Source: Carposina sasakii (taxonomy: Eukaryota; Arthropoda; Insecta; Lepidoptera; Carposinidae). Taken from it: DNA of 64,000 nt. The stretch lies in NCBI GenBank assembly GCA_014607495.2, contig CP053149.1, positions 9,994,120 through 10,058,119 of the forward strand, given 5' to 3'. The translations under genes were made by a program, and so were the position numbers. Below are positions 31,760-41,780 of the stretch, piece after piece; position 1 is the stretch's first letter; every line of letters starts with the position of its first letter. The notes beneath the pieces were generated by a model, which ran no database searches, was not told the DNA's origin, and saw nothing but the letters and a program-made list of their open reading frames with translations.

Positions 31760-31962
31760 TAACGTAGGTACACAGGTAGATAGTTAGGTACTAATGTACC
31801 TATTTCTATATAAGTAAAGTATAGATTGTATAGACTGTACCGCGGCGAGGGGCGGTAGTAACAGACAGCGTCTCGGCGATTTACGATTATTAATCGAATC
31901 AATTAATAACAAATCTATTTTATTTACATTGCATGGGATGTATATAGTCACTACATTATAAT

Positions 31963-32852
31963 TTTTTTAAAACGAAAAACCGACTTCCTCTTAAAACTCG
32001 AGCTTACTAAAGTAAAACTTTATAAAGGGAAAATATATATTGCGTTAAGCCGTGTAGGACGTTTAGAAGGCATAACATTATCAGATTTATATGCCAGCAA
32101 ATGATTAAATAGGCCACATGACAAAAGAGAGAAATGACTAGGCTTCGAAACTTTACGTCTGACAATATATAAACAACATATAATTACACTCCTTCTTCCC
32201 GCCCTGTTCCCAATCATTTGGGGTCGGTGCAATATGTACCTATAGGTACTCTTCATTAATTCATCCCTATTATCCGTCATCTCGTTATTCTCATGTCTAC
32301 CTCTTCCTCTATAACCATCTTACTTTGGACACGGCTTAACGCAACATATAATTACACGACTTAACACAATTATTTTCATCTTCATAAGCCTATTGCAGTC
32401 CACTACTGGACGTAGGCTTCCCCCTGCCATAGGGGGATTTTGTTACTAAAAAGTTCAACTATCTGTTTTTCGGCGGCTCCATCATCAGACCCTCGTTTCC
32501 TTTATATTATGTGTAGCTGACCAAAATTCTCTATGAAAATCTAAAAACGGACTACTCGTGCCTATTATATTTGAGGATATCCCTAGATTCCTTAGAGATT
32601 CCATCATCAGATGTTATGTTTTATATGTAGGTGACCATAACGCTCAGTAAAAGTATAAAAACAGACTACATGTGCCTACAATATTCGAGAATTGCCCTCG
32701 ATTTCTCCAAGATCCCATCATCAAATCCTGATGTGGTGGATATGGGACCAACCTGTAAGTATGACCAACTATAAAAAAAAATGAAATCGGTTCATAAATT
32801 ACGGAGTTCTGAGGTAAGAATTGATAACCTTTTTTTTTGAAGTCGGTTAATA
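31963..32852. mobile_element. Composite ACCGACTTC-family element, copy 3 (complete)
   Basis: Same ends and internal order as copy 2, including the RTE-derived segment at ~32392-32430. The two copies differ by scattered substitutions and small indels. Confidence 0.75.
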
Positions 32853-32954
32853 AAATAAAGTCGCTTCGTGCTGTCTGTCTGTCATATGTATGCTTAGATA
32901 TTTAAAATACGTAGCGGATTTTTATGGGGTTTTTTAAATAGATAGTGATTTAAG

Positions 32955-33203
32955 AGGAAGTTTGTGTTTGTGACAGCCGGGCAAATATTGATATGGTGAC
33001 TTCAGACCATGGTTCCGAGATGAAATCCAGTGAAAATAACCAATAAGCCCATTTAACTACCTAGTCACAGGAACAAACATTGCGTATAATCAAATCAAAA
33101 ATTAATTTCCTGTGAGTAATAACACTCGTATAACTCAAAACAATGGTAGGCACTTGTTCAGTATCTCACTATTTGCCTAGCTGTCACACACACCCTTTAT
33201 ATG
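32955..33203. mobile_element. TACAGGGTGT MITE, family A, copy 2 (internally deleted)
   Basis: Left TTGTGACAGCCGGGCAAATA and right ATTTGCCTAGCTGTCACAC are kept; the middle is shortened to about half of copies 3-5. Confidence 0.75.
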
Positions 33204-33209
33204 TGTAAC

Positions 33210-33287
33210 TAAGGGACCCGCCTCGGCTTCGAACGGGTGTAATGCCCTTTCACACTGACGAAGTCGTGGGCGGCTGCTAGTTCATTA
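33210..33287 (+). mobile_element. Helitron-like 3' end
   Basis: GGGACCCGCCTCGGCTTCG...GACGAAGTCGTGGGCGGCTG followed by CTAGTTC: GC-rich block and CTAG end, as in 46840-46885. Confidence 0.5.
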
Positions 33288-33534
33288 AATTGTAACCACA
33301 TTCGCGGATAGAAAAAATTTGCGCCAAACGAGCCTCACCCCGAATGTTAGCTTGAGAAAATGTGTCGAGTAGGAACATCTCCGAAGAGGATGAAAACACA
33401 ATTGGGCTGGGCTCATACTGGTATTGACGAATTTTGTAGATTATAATTTTAGTTGCATGGCATAAACCTATGAACTTCCAGCCCAGGTTCGAGAAACATT
33501 TACGAAAGAAATAGTTCGCTTGCGTGAAAACTTT

Positions 33535-34025
33535 CCGAGATACATACACTGAATGTTTGTAACAGCCAGGCAAATATGATACCATGACTTCAGACCATGA
33601 TTCTGAGGCGGAAAACACTGTAATTTTTGCAGGAAAATTCCAGAATTTTCCTAATATTTTTTAAAATTTTCAGGAAAATATAGTTTAGTTCGTTTAATTA
33701 GGCCGTAGATAATGACTTAAAAATAAAATTTTAACCAAAAGATGATTTTCAAAAAGAAAGTTGCCCTAAAATAAGTTCCAAGAACTGATCAACCGTAATG
33801 GTGATCACAAGTGATCCAAAAAACAGCAATGTGTCACACAATAACCAAAAAGCTCATTTAATTAGTCACAGGATCGCCCGATACAATTGGCGCGGAAAGC
33901 AAACATTACTGATAATTAAATTAAAAATACATTTCCTGGTAGTTATAATACTGCCGTATAACTCAACACAATGGTACTTGTTCAGCATTTCAGTATTTGC
34001 CTGGCTGTCACCCACACCCTGTATA
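33535..34025. mobile_element. TACAGGGTGT MITE, family A, copy 3
   Basis: Ends GTAACAGCCAGGCAAATA and TATTTGCCTGGCTGTCAC, extended on the right by CCACACCCTGTATA. The interior carries CATGACTTCAGACCATGATT and AGGATCGCCCGATACAATTG. ~490 bp, non-coding. Confidence 0.8.
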
Positions 34026-34666
34026 ATGAAATAAAAAATATTTTATTTCAGACAACTTAGTCCATAGATCCTTAGTACTAACATAAATATTTTTTTTAAT
34101 ACAAATTAATAATAAAATCAAAATAAAATTCATCAAATCATAAGAAATCAAATTAAATTAAACCAAAATAACTGAAATTAAATTAAAATAAAATAAATAC
34201 AATAAAACTAAATTTCAATGTTTATTAAAATTATTGGCAAGATAGACCCGATATAATGATTTTTATTTTGAATTAATTCTTAAAAGCATAGAATTACATT
34301 TAAAATCAATCATAGTCATCATCCCAATTCATTAGTTCGATCATTATCCTAGTGAGAATTTTTCATTCATCTGTTCGATCGTCGAACTACAAGGTGAAAA
34401 ACTTGAAAGTTTCTATTTATCAGTGTATATAAAATCTAAAAGATTTATTGTATTGTTTATCTTTTCAGGTACTCAATTATCTATGTGAATGTGTATATAC
34501 TAGAGACTGTATAGTAGTTTGTGTGATATTTAAAATATCTACTTACCTAACTAAAAGCATTTGAGATTTTTCCTGGGCCTTACAACATTTTAGCCTACCT
34601 ATGGTGAATGGAAGGTTTATATTAGCCAGTGAATACACAGTGTATTGGTGGTTGCATGTTCTTCAT
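34026..34666. other. AT-rich intergenic, low complexity
   Basis: 34090-34210 is a simple A-rich run of AATAAAAT/AAATTAAA words. No gene seen. Confidence 0.5.
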
Positions 34667-34674
34667 GTGGCAAC

Positions 34675-35158
34675 TAGTGATGTGCCGGAGATCCGTATCC
34701 GTATCCGCGGATATCTGAGGTAAAAGAAAGATCCGTATTCGTGTCCGTATCCGTTACGGACACGAATACGGATCTTTTTACCTTATTAATTTTAAATTTA
34801 TAAATAAAATTCTTTAAATAGGTGATTAGGTAGCAATAAAAAACTATTAAATTCAATCCAGATATTTTTTTATTTGCTAAAATCAATAGTTGGCTCCTAT
34901 ATGTTGCAAACCAACATTATCAACATGAGATCAACATTATAAAAGTTATAAGATCACCTATTATTAAGAAATAAAAAATAGATCTTCGTGATATTTTAAA
35001 TTTGAATTAAATTATTTTTGAAATTAAGTGTTTGTCGCGCGCACCGACACCGACTGCGTAAGAAAGTTAAGATCCGTATCCGCGGATATTGACACCAAAT
35101 ATCCGTATTCAGATCCGTATCCGTGGATATACATTTTTAACGACCCGGCACATCGCTA
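34675..35158. mobile_element. hAT-type MITE with GGATACGGAT arrays
   Basis: Ends TAGTGATGTGCCGG and CCCGGCACATCGCTA. Perfect 8-bp TSD GTGGCAAC at 34667-34674 and 35159-35166. Both subterminal regions hold repeated ATCCGTATCCG / CGGATACGGAT words and the palindrome ATCCGCGGAT, likely transposase-binding sites. Confidence 0.92.
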
Positions 35159-35214
35159 GTGGCAACATAACTAGCTAACGCTAGCATCTCCTTCTAGTTC
35201 ACTTTGTAAGTATT

Positions 35215-35806
35215 GTAAAAAGTAACAGTCGCGCAAATATTGATATGCTGACTTCAGACCATGATTCTTAAGTGAAAACCACTGAAAATTTTCGACATTT
35301 TTCTTATTTTTGCAAGAAAATAAATACTTGGTTCGTTTAATCGGGCCTTAGATTACGGCTTAAAAACAAAATTTTAACCAATAGATAATTTTAACAACTG
35401 ATCAACCCTAATGAAGAGTTTCAAGTGAGTAATCTAAAAATAGCAATGTAATGTATCACACTATAACTAATTTTAAGCTTATTTGACTAGTCACAGGATC
35501 GCCCAATGCAAAAGGGAATATGCGTCTGACACCAAAACAGATTTTTATATTTTATTCTATAGATATTACAAATACAAATCTAAGAGTGCAAAAATAACAT
35601 TAATCGATTAGCAAATACCAAAGTTACAGGGGTGTCGAAAGTTTAAAAATTTAAGGAAAAAAAATAGCCTTGAAAAGCAAATATGTATTACGGAAACTTA
35701 AATTAAAAATGCATTTCCTGCAAGTAATAACACTATCGTATAACTCAACACAATGGTACTTGTTCAGCATTTCAGTATTTGTCTGGCTGTCACCCACACC
35801 CTGTAT
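35215..35806. mobile_element. TACAGGGTGT MITE, family A, copy 4
   Basis: Left AAGTAACAGTCGCGCAAATA, right TGTCTGGCTGTCACCCACAC followed by CCTGTATA. It holds ~130 bp extra (35500-35690) relative to copies 3 and 5, after GCCCAATGCAAAAGG. Confidence 0.75.
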
Positions 35807-35925
35807 ACGCTTTTGGGTGAGCATTTAAATCTTTTGTCTTATTATTATCTTACTATTATTAACGTTCTTAAGAATTCATGCCACTGTACATAATACAGGT
35901 TATGAATGAGGTATATGATTTGAAC

Positions 35926-36047
35926 GGTCACCAACCCACCTGCCCAGCGTGGTGACTATGGACAAATACCCCCATGGCAGTCTTGTGGCGTGCTCTGGGG
36001 GAGGCCTACGTCCAGCAGTGGACTGCAATAGGCTGACGATGATGATG
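35926..36047 (+). mobile_element. RTE LINE 3' fragment with 13-bp TSD
   Basis: 122 bp containing GGCCTACGTCCAGCAGTGG and a (GATGAT)n tail. TSD ATATGATTTGAAC at 35913-35925 and 36048-36060. A severely 5'-truncated but clean RTE insertion. Confidence 0.88.
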
Positions 36048-36060
36048 ATATGATTTGAAC

Positions 36061-36383
36061 ACATCATTGTACTCACTCTTAGCCTCTTATTCCTCTATGC
36101 TCTTGGGTACTTAGTTGAAACCTTACATCGAGAGTTGTGTGAAGTGTTCTTCGAGAAAACGGTAGTGCTCGATGTTCCGAAATAAGTATTTGCTCAATTT
36201 TATCAGCACCTGTAGACAGGTACTGGTAATGTTCATTTAGGTAGGCGAGGCCTGTTGTATCACACGTTTTTTCGCCAATGTGTAAATGGCGAGGCAACGT
36301 GAAGTTTTATGTCAACAAGGTCCCTAGTCTTTAGTCAATAAAATACAACACCATAGCTCAATCAAAGGCTAAAAAACGTGTAC
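36061..36383. other. Unassigned, short open frame on minus
   Basis: A 72-codon frame at 36079-36297 on minus has no recognised motif. No other structure seen. Confidence 0.3.
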
Positions 36384-36565
36384 TAGGGTTGCCACCTGTT
36401 CTTTTTGCATTTAAAGTACATTGGCTATTATAGGTAAGAAAAAAAAGTACATAGTATCAAAATAAAGTACCTACTAATTATTTTTCTTTATTATTATATT
36501 TAAAAACATATTCGCCATTATAGCGTTATATTTACCGCATTAATTGTTACTAACTAGGTACATCT

Positions 36566-36940
36566 ATACAGGGTGTTTTTTCGTTGCCACCCTTAACGAA
36601 GCGTACGTACTCTATACATCAAATAAAGTAAGTTTTTGCAAAAAAATGCTGGGAAAAGATATAAATAAAAAAAAAATCTTGATCGGGTAAATTTTATAGT
36701 GTCCAGTGTTTATGCTAGTTTTTTCATAGACAGATATAAATTATTTCTCTTGAAATAAATCATGCTACGCGCGTCAATGTGCATTTATGCAAAAAAACGC
36801 AGTCTATTTATTCAACTTTGGACCCTAAATCTTGGGAACCAGACACTTCCCAGGTATGGTTCCATGGAGAAAAACGATCGTGATGATAAGGAGATTCCGT
36901 AGTTTTCGGGAACGTTGACGACCAAAAATCAACCTGTATA
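36566..36940. mobile_element. TACAGGGTGT MITE, family B, copy 2
   Basis: TATACAGGGTGTTTTTTCG to GACCAAAAATCAACCTGTATA. Matches 14196-14588 with substitutions. Confidence 0.75.
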
Positions 36941-37456
36941 GTAAGCGGTATCTACATTAGTTCTCAAAGTAACTATTAATAGATATAGAAGCGCGAGCGT
37001 AGCGGCCGCGAAATTTTTCAGCTTTTTGGCACGCAAGTTGCCATTTACTTCTGGAAAACGCAGGCTCTATGGAGAATGTAACGATCGCTAATGCATGGAA
37101 TGGCGATGCGGGCAAAGCGAACGAGAAATGTTTACCACTTTGTCGCCTCAGTACTTGTTTGTTCTATCTACCATTGGTTAAATTTTACAGAAGGGTTTTT
37201 TGATCTATTTCTTATTTGATCTTTATTTCCTAGATTTAAACTTCTTTCTTAATTATTGAGTTATGTGTGAATTGATTGTTGTAATTTTAATCTATAGGTA
37301 CCTATAGGTAATAATTGATTATACCTTATTTTTCTATCTGATAGAACAAACATGCACAAATATATTTACGAATGTGGACTTAGAACATTATCTCATTAGA
37401 GATAGGACAAAGTGACTGTTTCAATTTTGCGTGCTTTTTTGTTCTATGTCCCGGAT

Positions 37457-37960
37457 GTATACAAGGTGTTTTTTCGTTGCCACCCTTAACGAAGGGTACG
37501 TACTCTACAGGGTGTAACAGAAAGAGTATATAAGGCGAAAAGCTATGTAAATAACCCACAATAGAGAACCCATTTCCAAAATTTTAGACTCTTTATTTTA
37601 GAGATCACATGTTTATTTTTCAAGATTGTATGAACATTCCTGAGTTGTTTAGGATTTCTCCATACTATCTGGAAAAATAAATGATTTTGAGTCTCAAATT
37701 TTGGAAATAGGTTCTCTATAGTGGGCTATTTACATAGCTTTTCGCTTAACATACCCCTTTTGTTACACCCTGTATACATCAAACAAAGTAAGTTTATGTC
37801 AAAAAAATGCTGGAAAACTATGTATTTTTTTTTTGTTTTAAATTTCTTGATCGGGCGAAATTTATATGCTAGTTTTTTTGCGTCAATGTGCATTTATGCA
37901 GAAAAACTATTTACTCAACTTTGGACCCTAATATTTTAGAAACCAGACACTTCCCAGGTA
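37457..37960. mobile_element. TACAGGGTGT MITE, family B, copy 3, split by two insertions
   Basis: 37457-37506 (TATACAAGGTGTTTTTTCG ... GTACGTACTCTA) continues at 37773 (TACATCAAACAAAGTAAG) and reaches CACTTCCCAGGTA at 37960, where a mariner begins. A family C MITE sits at the break. Confidence 0.7.
37507..37772. mobile_element. TACAGGGTGT MITE, family C, copy 2
   Basis: CAGGGTGTAACAGAAAG to TGTTACACCCTG, inserted at TA inside a family B MITE; copy B2 (36610) gives the empty site ACTCTATACATC. Internal ~45-bp inverted repeats around CCATTTCCAAAATTT. Confidence 0.8.
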
Positions 37961-38740
37961 CGAGGCATGCCTTTTAAGTTTTGTCGTTTGAAGAAAAACA
38001 ACTAGAACCTTATAGTACTTTTTATTGTTTTTCAAAGTATTCACCACGTAGCTTAATATACTTTTCCATTCGCTCAAACCAGTTATTATAACATTTATTC
38101 CACTCTAAAATGGGGGTGTTCAAAATGGCTGACTTGAAAGCGTCGACTGTTTCTTCACCGGACTGAAACCTTTGACCACGAAGACTTTTCTTAATTTTAG
38201 GAAATGTAAAGAAATCGTTAGGGTTAGGTCAGCTTTGGCTCGTCTTGAAAGAACCAGATTGTAGATTGTGTTTGAAATCAGGATCGTAGGCACAGATCCA
38301 AGATTGGTCACCACTGATGATGTCGTAGACGTGATTTGATTCTCCTCGGTTGAAGCTTTGCAGAGTTTTCTTACACCATCTGACGCGGGCCGCCTTGTGA
38401 TCGTCGGAAAGCAGATGCGGTATCCAACGGAAAACTAGCTTTTTCACACCAAGCGCTTCATGCAAGATCTTCTGAATGGTTGTCCCTGAGATGCCTAATA
38501 GAGCCTCTATCTCTCGATACGTCACATGACGATCTTCGAGAATTACTTGTCTCACAGCAATGAGGCCCAATCTAACACTAGTATGTCCACGCTGGAATTT
38601 TAAATACCAGCGTTGGACAGTCCGCAGACATGGGGCTTTATCACTGAATACAGATGTTAGATCTTCGAAATACTGAAGCCGTGTCAGGCCTCTTCTAAAG
38701 TTGTAGAAAATTATTGCACGAACATTTTCAATAAGATTTT
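37961..38740 (-). pseudogene. mariner transposase relic, internally deleted
   Basis: Minus strand. The N-terminal helix-turn-helix region (SVRLGLIAVRQVILEDRHVT, EIEALLGISGTTIQKILHE) leads to the first catalytic Asp in SGDQSWICAYDPDFK. The next part is missing, including the second Asp region (normally HDNA), and the C-terminal part resumes in another frame (RKVFVVKGF...). A TA precedes the lower-coordinate end (TACGAGGCATGCC). The other terminus is lost. Dead element. Confidence 0.8.
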
Positions 38741-38966
38741 CCCTGGCAAAAAAATTCCCGGACGCCCTTCAAACTAGGACAAATCCGGGGAAAACCGGAC
38801 GGATGGCAGCCCTATTTAAGACTAAACTTTCAAAATCCCAAAGAAATCAAATCATGCGAAATAAAGTATTTTTACGTACTTTTTTGTTCTCATAAAGTAT
38901 ACCTATAGAGTACATTACCTGAAATAACGTACAATACTTTATTATAAAGTACGAGTGGCAACCCTA

Positions 38967-39970
38967 CTTGTAACCGATATAAAACAGGTCTTAGTTAAAA
39001 TATTTAATTATAACAGGATAGTTAGTATACAGGGTGTAATAGAAGTGGTATTTTATTATTATAAAATAAATTCTAGAACCGAAATCAGATGTTTATTTTT
39101 TAAGAGTGCATGAAAATTCTCATACCATCTGGGAAAATAAATATGCTATTTTGAATCTTAAATTTTGTGGATAGCTTCTCTGTGGTTGGCTATTTTCGTA
39201 GCTTTCACCTTATGTTACCTTATACCTTAAATTCGCAAATGGTAGATTCCAGCGCGTGAGGGCAACATTTTACGTGTGTACTTTAGGTTCTGCTATAAAA
39301 GCCAAAGCACGCCGCAGTTAAAGACTTTTTGACGACGAATACTCTCAAAATGGTCAAAAGCTCTTGCTATGCACATTTGCTAATCTAATGGATGACCATG
39401 TGGCACATATGTATATTTTACAAAAAATCAATTTAAATAAACTAATTAAATGAAAAAATATAAAAATGCTTGTGACATCAAGTAGCTAGGTACCTAAGTA
39501 CTCTCTAATCTTCTAAATTACGGCTTTTAATAGGTTAACGGTTAACCTTTAACCAACCCCAGGTTATACTTAGGTCTTTCTTTTTTATTCGGTAGGCTGT
39601 AAAGGAGTTTTGTCATGCTGGATGAAAAAGTAGGGTTGTCAAATTTGAGCTCACTGATAGTAGTTTAATTATAATATAATAACCTAAAATAGTAAATGTA
39701 ACTATAACTTCTTTCTCTATTGTTATTTGCATTTTTCAATAGAACATGAAATATTTATAAACACCTCTATCTCGGGAAAACTCATTGTGCCAGGCAGTGT
39801 TTAAAAAAAAAAGAAGGTTTGGCGCGGTAGGTTGGCCAATCAGCGTGCAGTATCGCCCGCGCCGGACAGATTGTCATATCGTGGCGTACAAGCAGTATTT
39901 ATTAATGTAAAATAGGAAATTATGTAAAAATGAGTAAGACAGGATTGAATGTCAAGATAAGTCTAGTTTC
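38967..39970. other. Intergenic with a diverged family C MITE at 39028-39225
   Basis: TATACAGGGTGTAATAGAAG starts at about 39028 and the interior resembles family C, but the right end is degraded. Beyond 39230 nothing is recognised. Confidence 0.5.
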
Positions 39971-39971
39971 T

Positions 39972-40405
39972 ATTGAGGGGTCGCCCACCACCGGGCCCTA
40001 CACCCTCTGCTGACCCTCGGATCTGCTGACTCATGATAACGAACACAAGACACTACAGTCGCAACGAGAAGCCAGATCAAAGCACCTAGCATGCAACCAT
40101 AAATACATAGCCGCTAATCCGAAAACCAATTAAAATTTTTAATTTGTTAGTTGGTTCGGTAGTTAGAACTAACATGGAAAACTAATCCTGATGATGCCAC
40201 GGGTGTTGGCGAAACATATGTCGATTAAAAATTTGAATTGGTTTTCGGATTAGCGGCTATGTATTTATGGTTGCATGCTAGGTGCTTGGATCTGGCTTCT
40301 CGTTGCGACTGTAGTGTCTTGTGTTCGTGTTCATGAGTCGGCAGATCCGCGGGTCAGCGGAGGGTGTAGGGCCCGGTGGTGGGCGACCCCTCAATAGAGA
40401 TTTGA
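39972..40405. repeat. Foldback element with ~170-bp arms and hammerhead-like loop
   Basis: The left arm (39972-40138, starting TCTATTGAGGGGTCGCCCAC) is mirrored by the right arm (40232-40405, ending GGGCGACCCCTCAATAGA) with few differences. The ~90-bp loop holds a hammerhead-ribozyme-like core at 40183-40227. A single arm-like copy is at 5312-5475. Inverted pLTR-like arms plus a hammerhead would fit a remnant of a Penelope-like element, but no coding part is present. Confidence 0.75.
40183..40227 (+). ncRNA. Candidate minimal hammerhead ribozyme motif
   Basis: Order seen: TAATC (stem I 5'), CTGATGA core, T, GCCA / loop / TGGC (stem II), GAAAC core, ATAT, GTC (cleavage triplet), GATTA (stem I 3'). 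TAATC and GATTA pair fully. Stem III is very short, as known for Penelope-like element ribozymes. The extra T before stem II is a departure from the canonical core and lowers confidence. Confidence 0.5.
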
Positions 40406-40593
40406 ACTTCCGAATAGTGACGCCTGATACAATTAAATATTTAAGTCTAGTTTGTTTTGTATAGCAAGTGATATTAATACAAGTGTCAAAAGGATTAAGT
40501 CTACTCTTTTATTTTAGCAAGATCATATGCATACCTACTGTGCGCGTGATTGTAAAGCCGCACGATACTGTGCTGATGGATTCAGCTTTGTTT

Positions 40594-40950
40594 GTGAACG
40601 TCAAGATCGCGGGACCCCGCACGATTTTACTAATATCATGTGACTAGGATTTAGTACAATATTAGTGCTATTTTATACTTACATGTTAAATTCCTACACT
40701 CATATGATTTCAAAATATTCAAAAAAGAAAGTGGTCCCGCTATTTTGATATCAGAATGGCGGGACCACTACTCATTTATTAAAAAACAAATGGCGTGATC
40801 GTAAACCGAACTCACCAAATTATAATACGATATAGTACGACAAAGTTCCAATTGTTGTTGTTAATTTAAAATAATAATTTCAATAAAAAAATAATATTAT
40901 ATTTTCAACAAAAAACTCCTGAAGAAAAAGTGAAATTTTAACCCAAGTAC
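40594..40950 (+). repeat. Left terminal inverted repeat of the Mutator-like element
   Basis: 357 bp. Contains GCGGGACC three times (40609-40616, complement at 40731-40740, and 40759-40768); the last two form a palindrome GTGGTCCCGC/GCGGGACCAC. Likely transposase-binding sites. Confidence 0.9.
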
Positions 40951-41780
40951 GATTATACTGCTCTTACAATTTGCTTAGGCGTTTATTCGACAGTTTTACT
41001 TGGGAAGGGTTATTCTAAATTGCATTTGTTTTAAAATTAAAATGCCAAAAAAATTAAGTGATTTGAATGCAAAACCAAAATGTTATAAAATTAAATAATT
41101 TCTTTTAATATTGTAAGGTTATGCAAAGTTACAAAGTGAGTTTGTATATTTATTTGTTACGCTTTCAAGCTTAAAGTACTGAATAGATCTTCTTGAAATT
41201 TTGCATACACATAGTCAGAGGTATTGAAAAGGACAACCTTTCTTTGAAAAAAGAATTGTTAGCGGGATCCATCACGATGCCATAGATACAAAAGAGTATT
41301 TTTATATAATGGAGAAGATGCATAATTTTTTTCGTTGTGCTTTGGAAAGATTTAGAAAAGTAATTATATTTTTTTAAGAAAATCCTGTGTTAATAATATT
41401 ATTTTATAAACTTTTTTTACTTCTAAAATTGAATTTTTTCATTAAGTAAAAAGCAAAGTCAATGAATCGTTAAAAATATAATTGTGCTTGTGTTTTAAAT
41501 AAATGCTTACAAAAATAGAGACTTATCAAATTCATTATGCATCTTCTCTATTATGTCATGTTATGTTTTCTGTGTGGTAATAAATAAATTTAACGCAGTA
41601 CTTAATTAATAAGTAATAGAAAGTTGATCTAATAAAAGGATATTACGAGAATTATACAATAAACATAGTAATAAAAGTATGTTTTATTAATTAAAGTGTC
41701 AAAAATGTCACAATCAACAAAATAGAATAACAAAATCAAATTCTCAAAAATCAAAAGAACATTCGTTATTACGAATCAAA
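40951..41780. other. Non-coding 3' part of the Mutator-like element
   Basis: AT-rich, with no ORF. TTTATT near 41585 and 41630 could supply poly(A) signals for the minus-strand transposase. Confidence 0.5.

Larger units (their letters stand above)
36384..38966. mobile_element. Old hAT-like element filled by nested insertions
   Basis: TAGGGTTGCCACCTG at 36384 and GAGTGGCAACCCTA ending 38966 are hAT-type inverted ends; the flanking AAAGTAC words are also inverted. No clean TSD, so age or secondary change is likely. Inside are family B MITEs, a family C MITE within one of them, a broken mariner, and another hAT-like terminus TAGGGCTGCCATCCG (on minus, ~38814). Confidence 0.55.
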
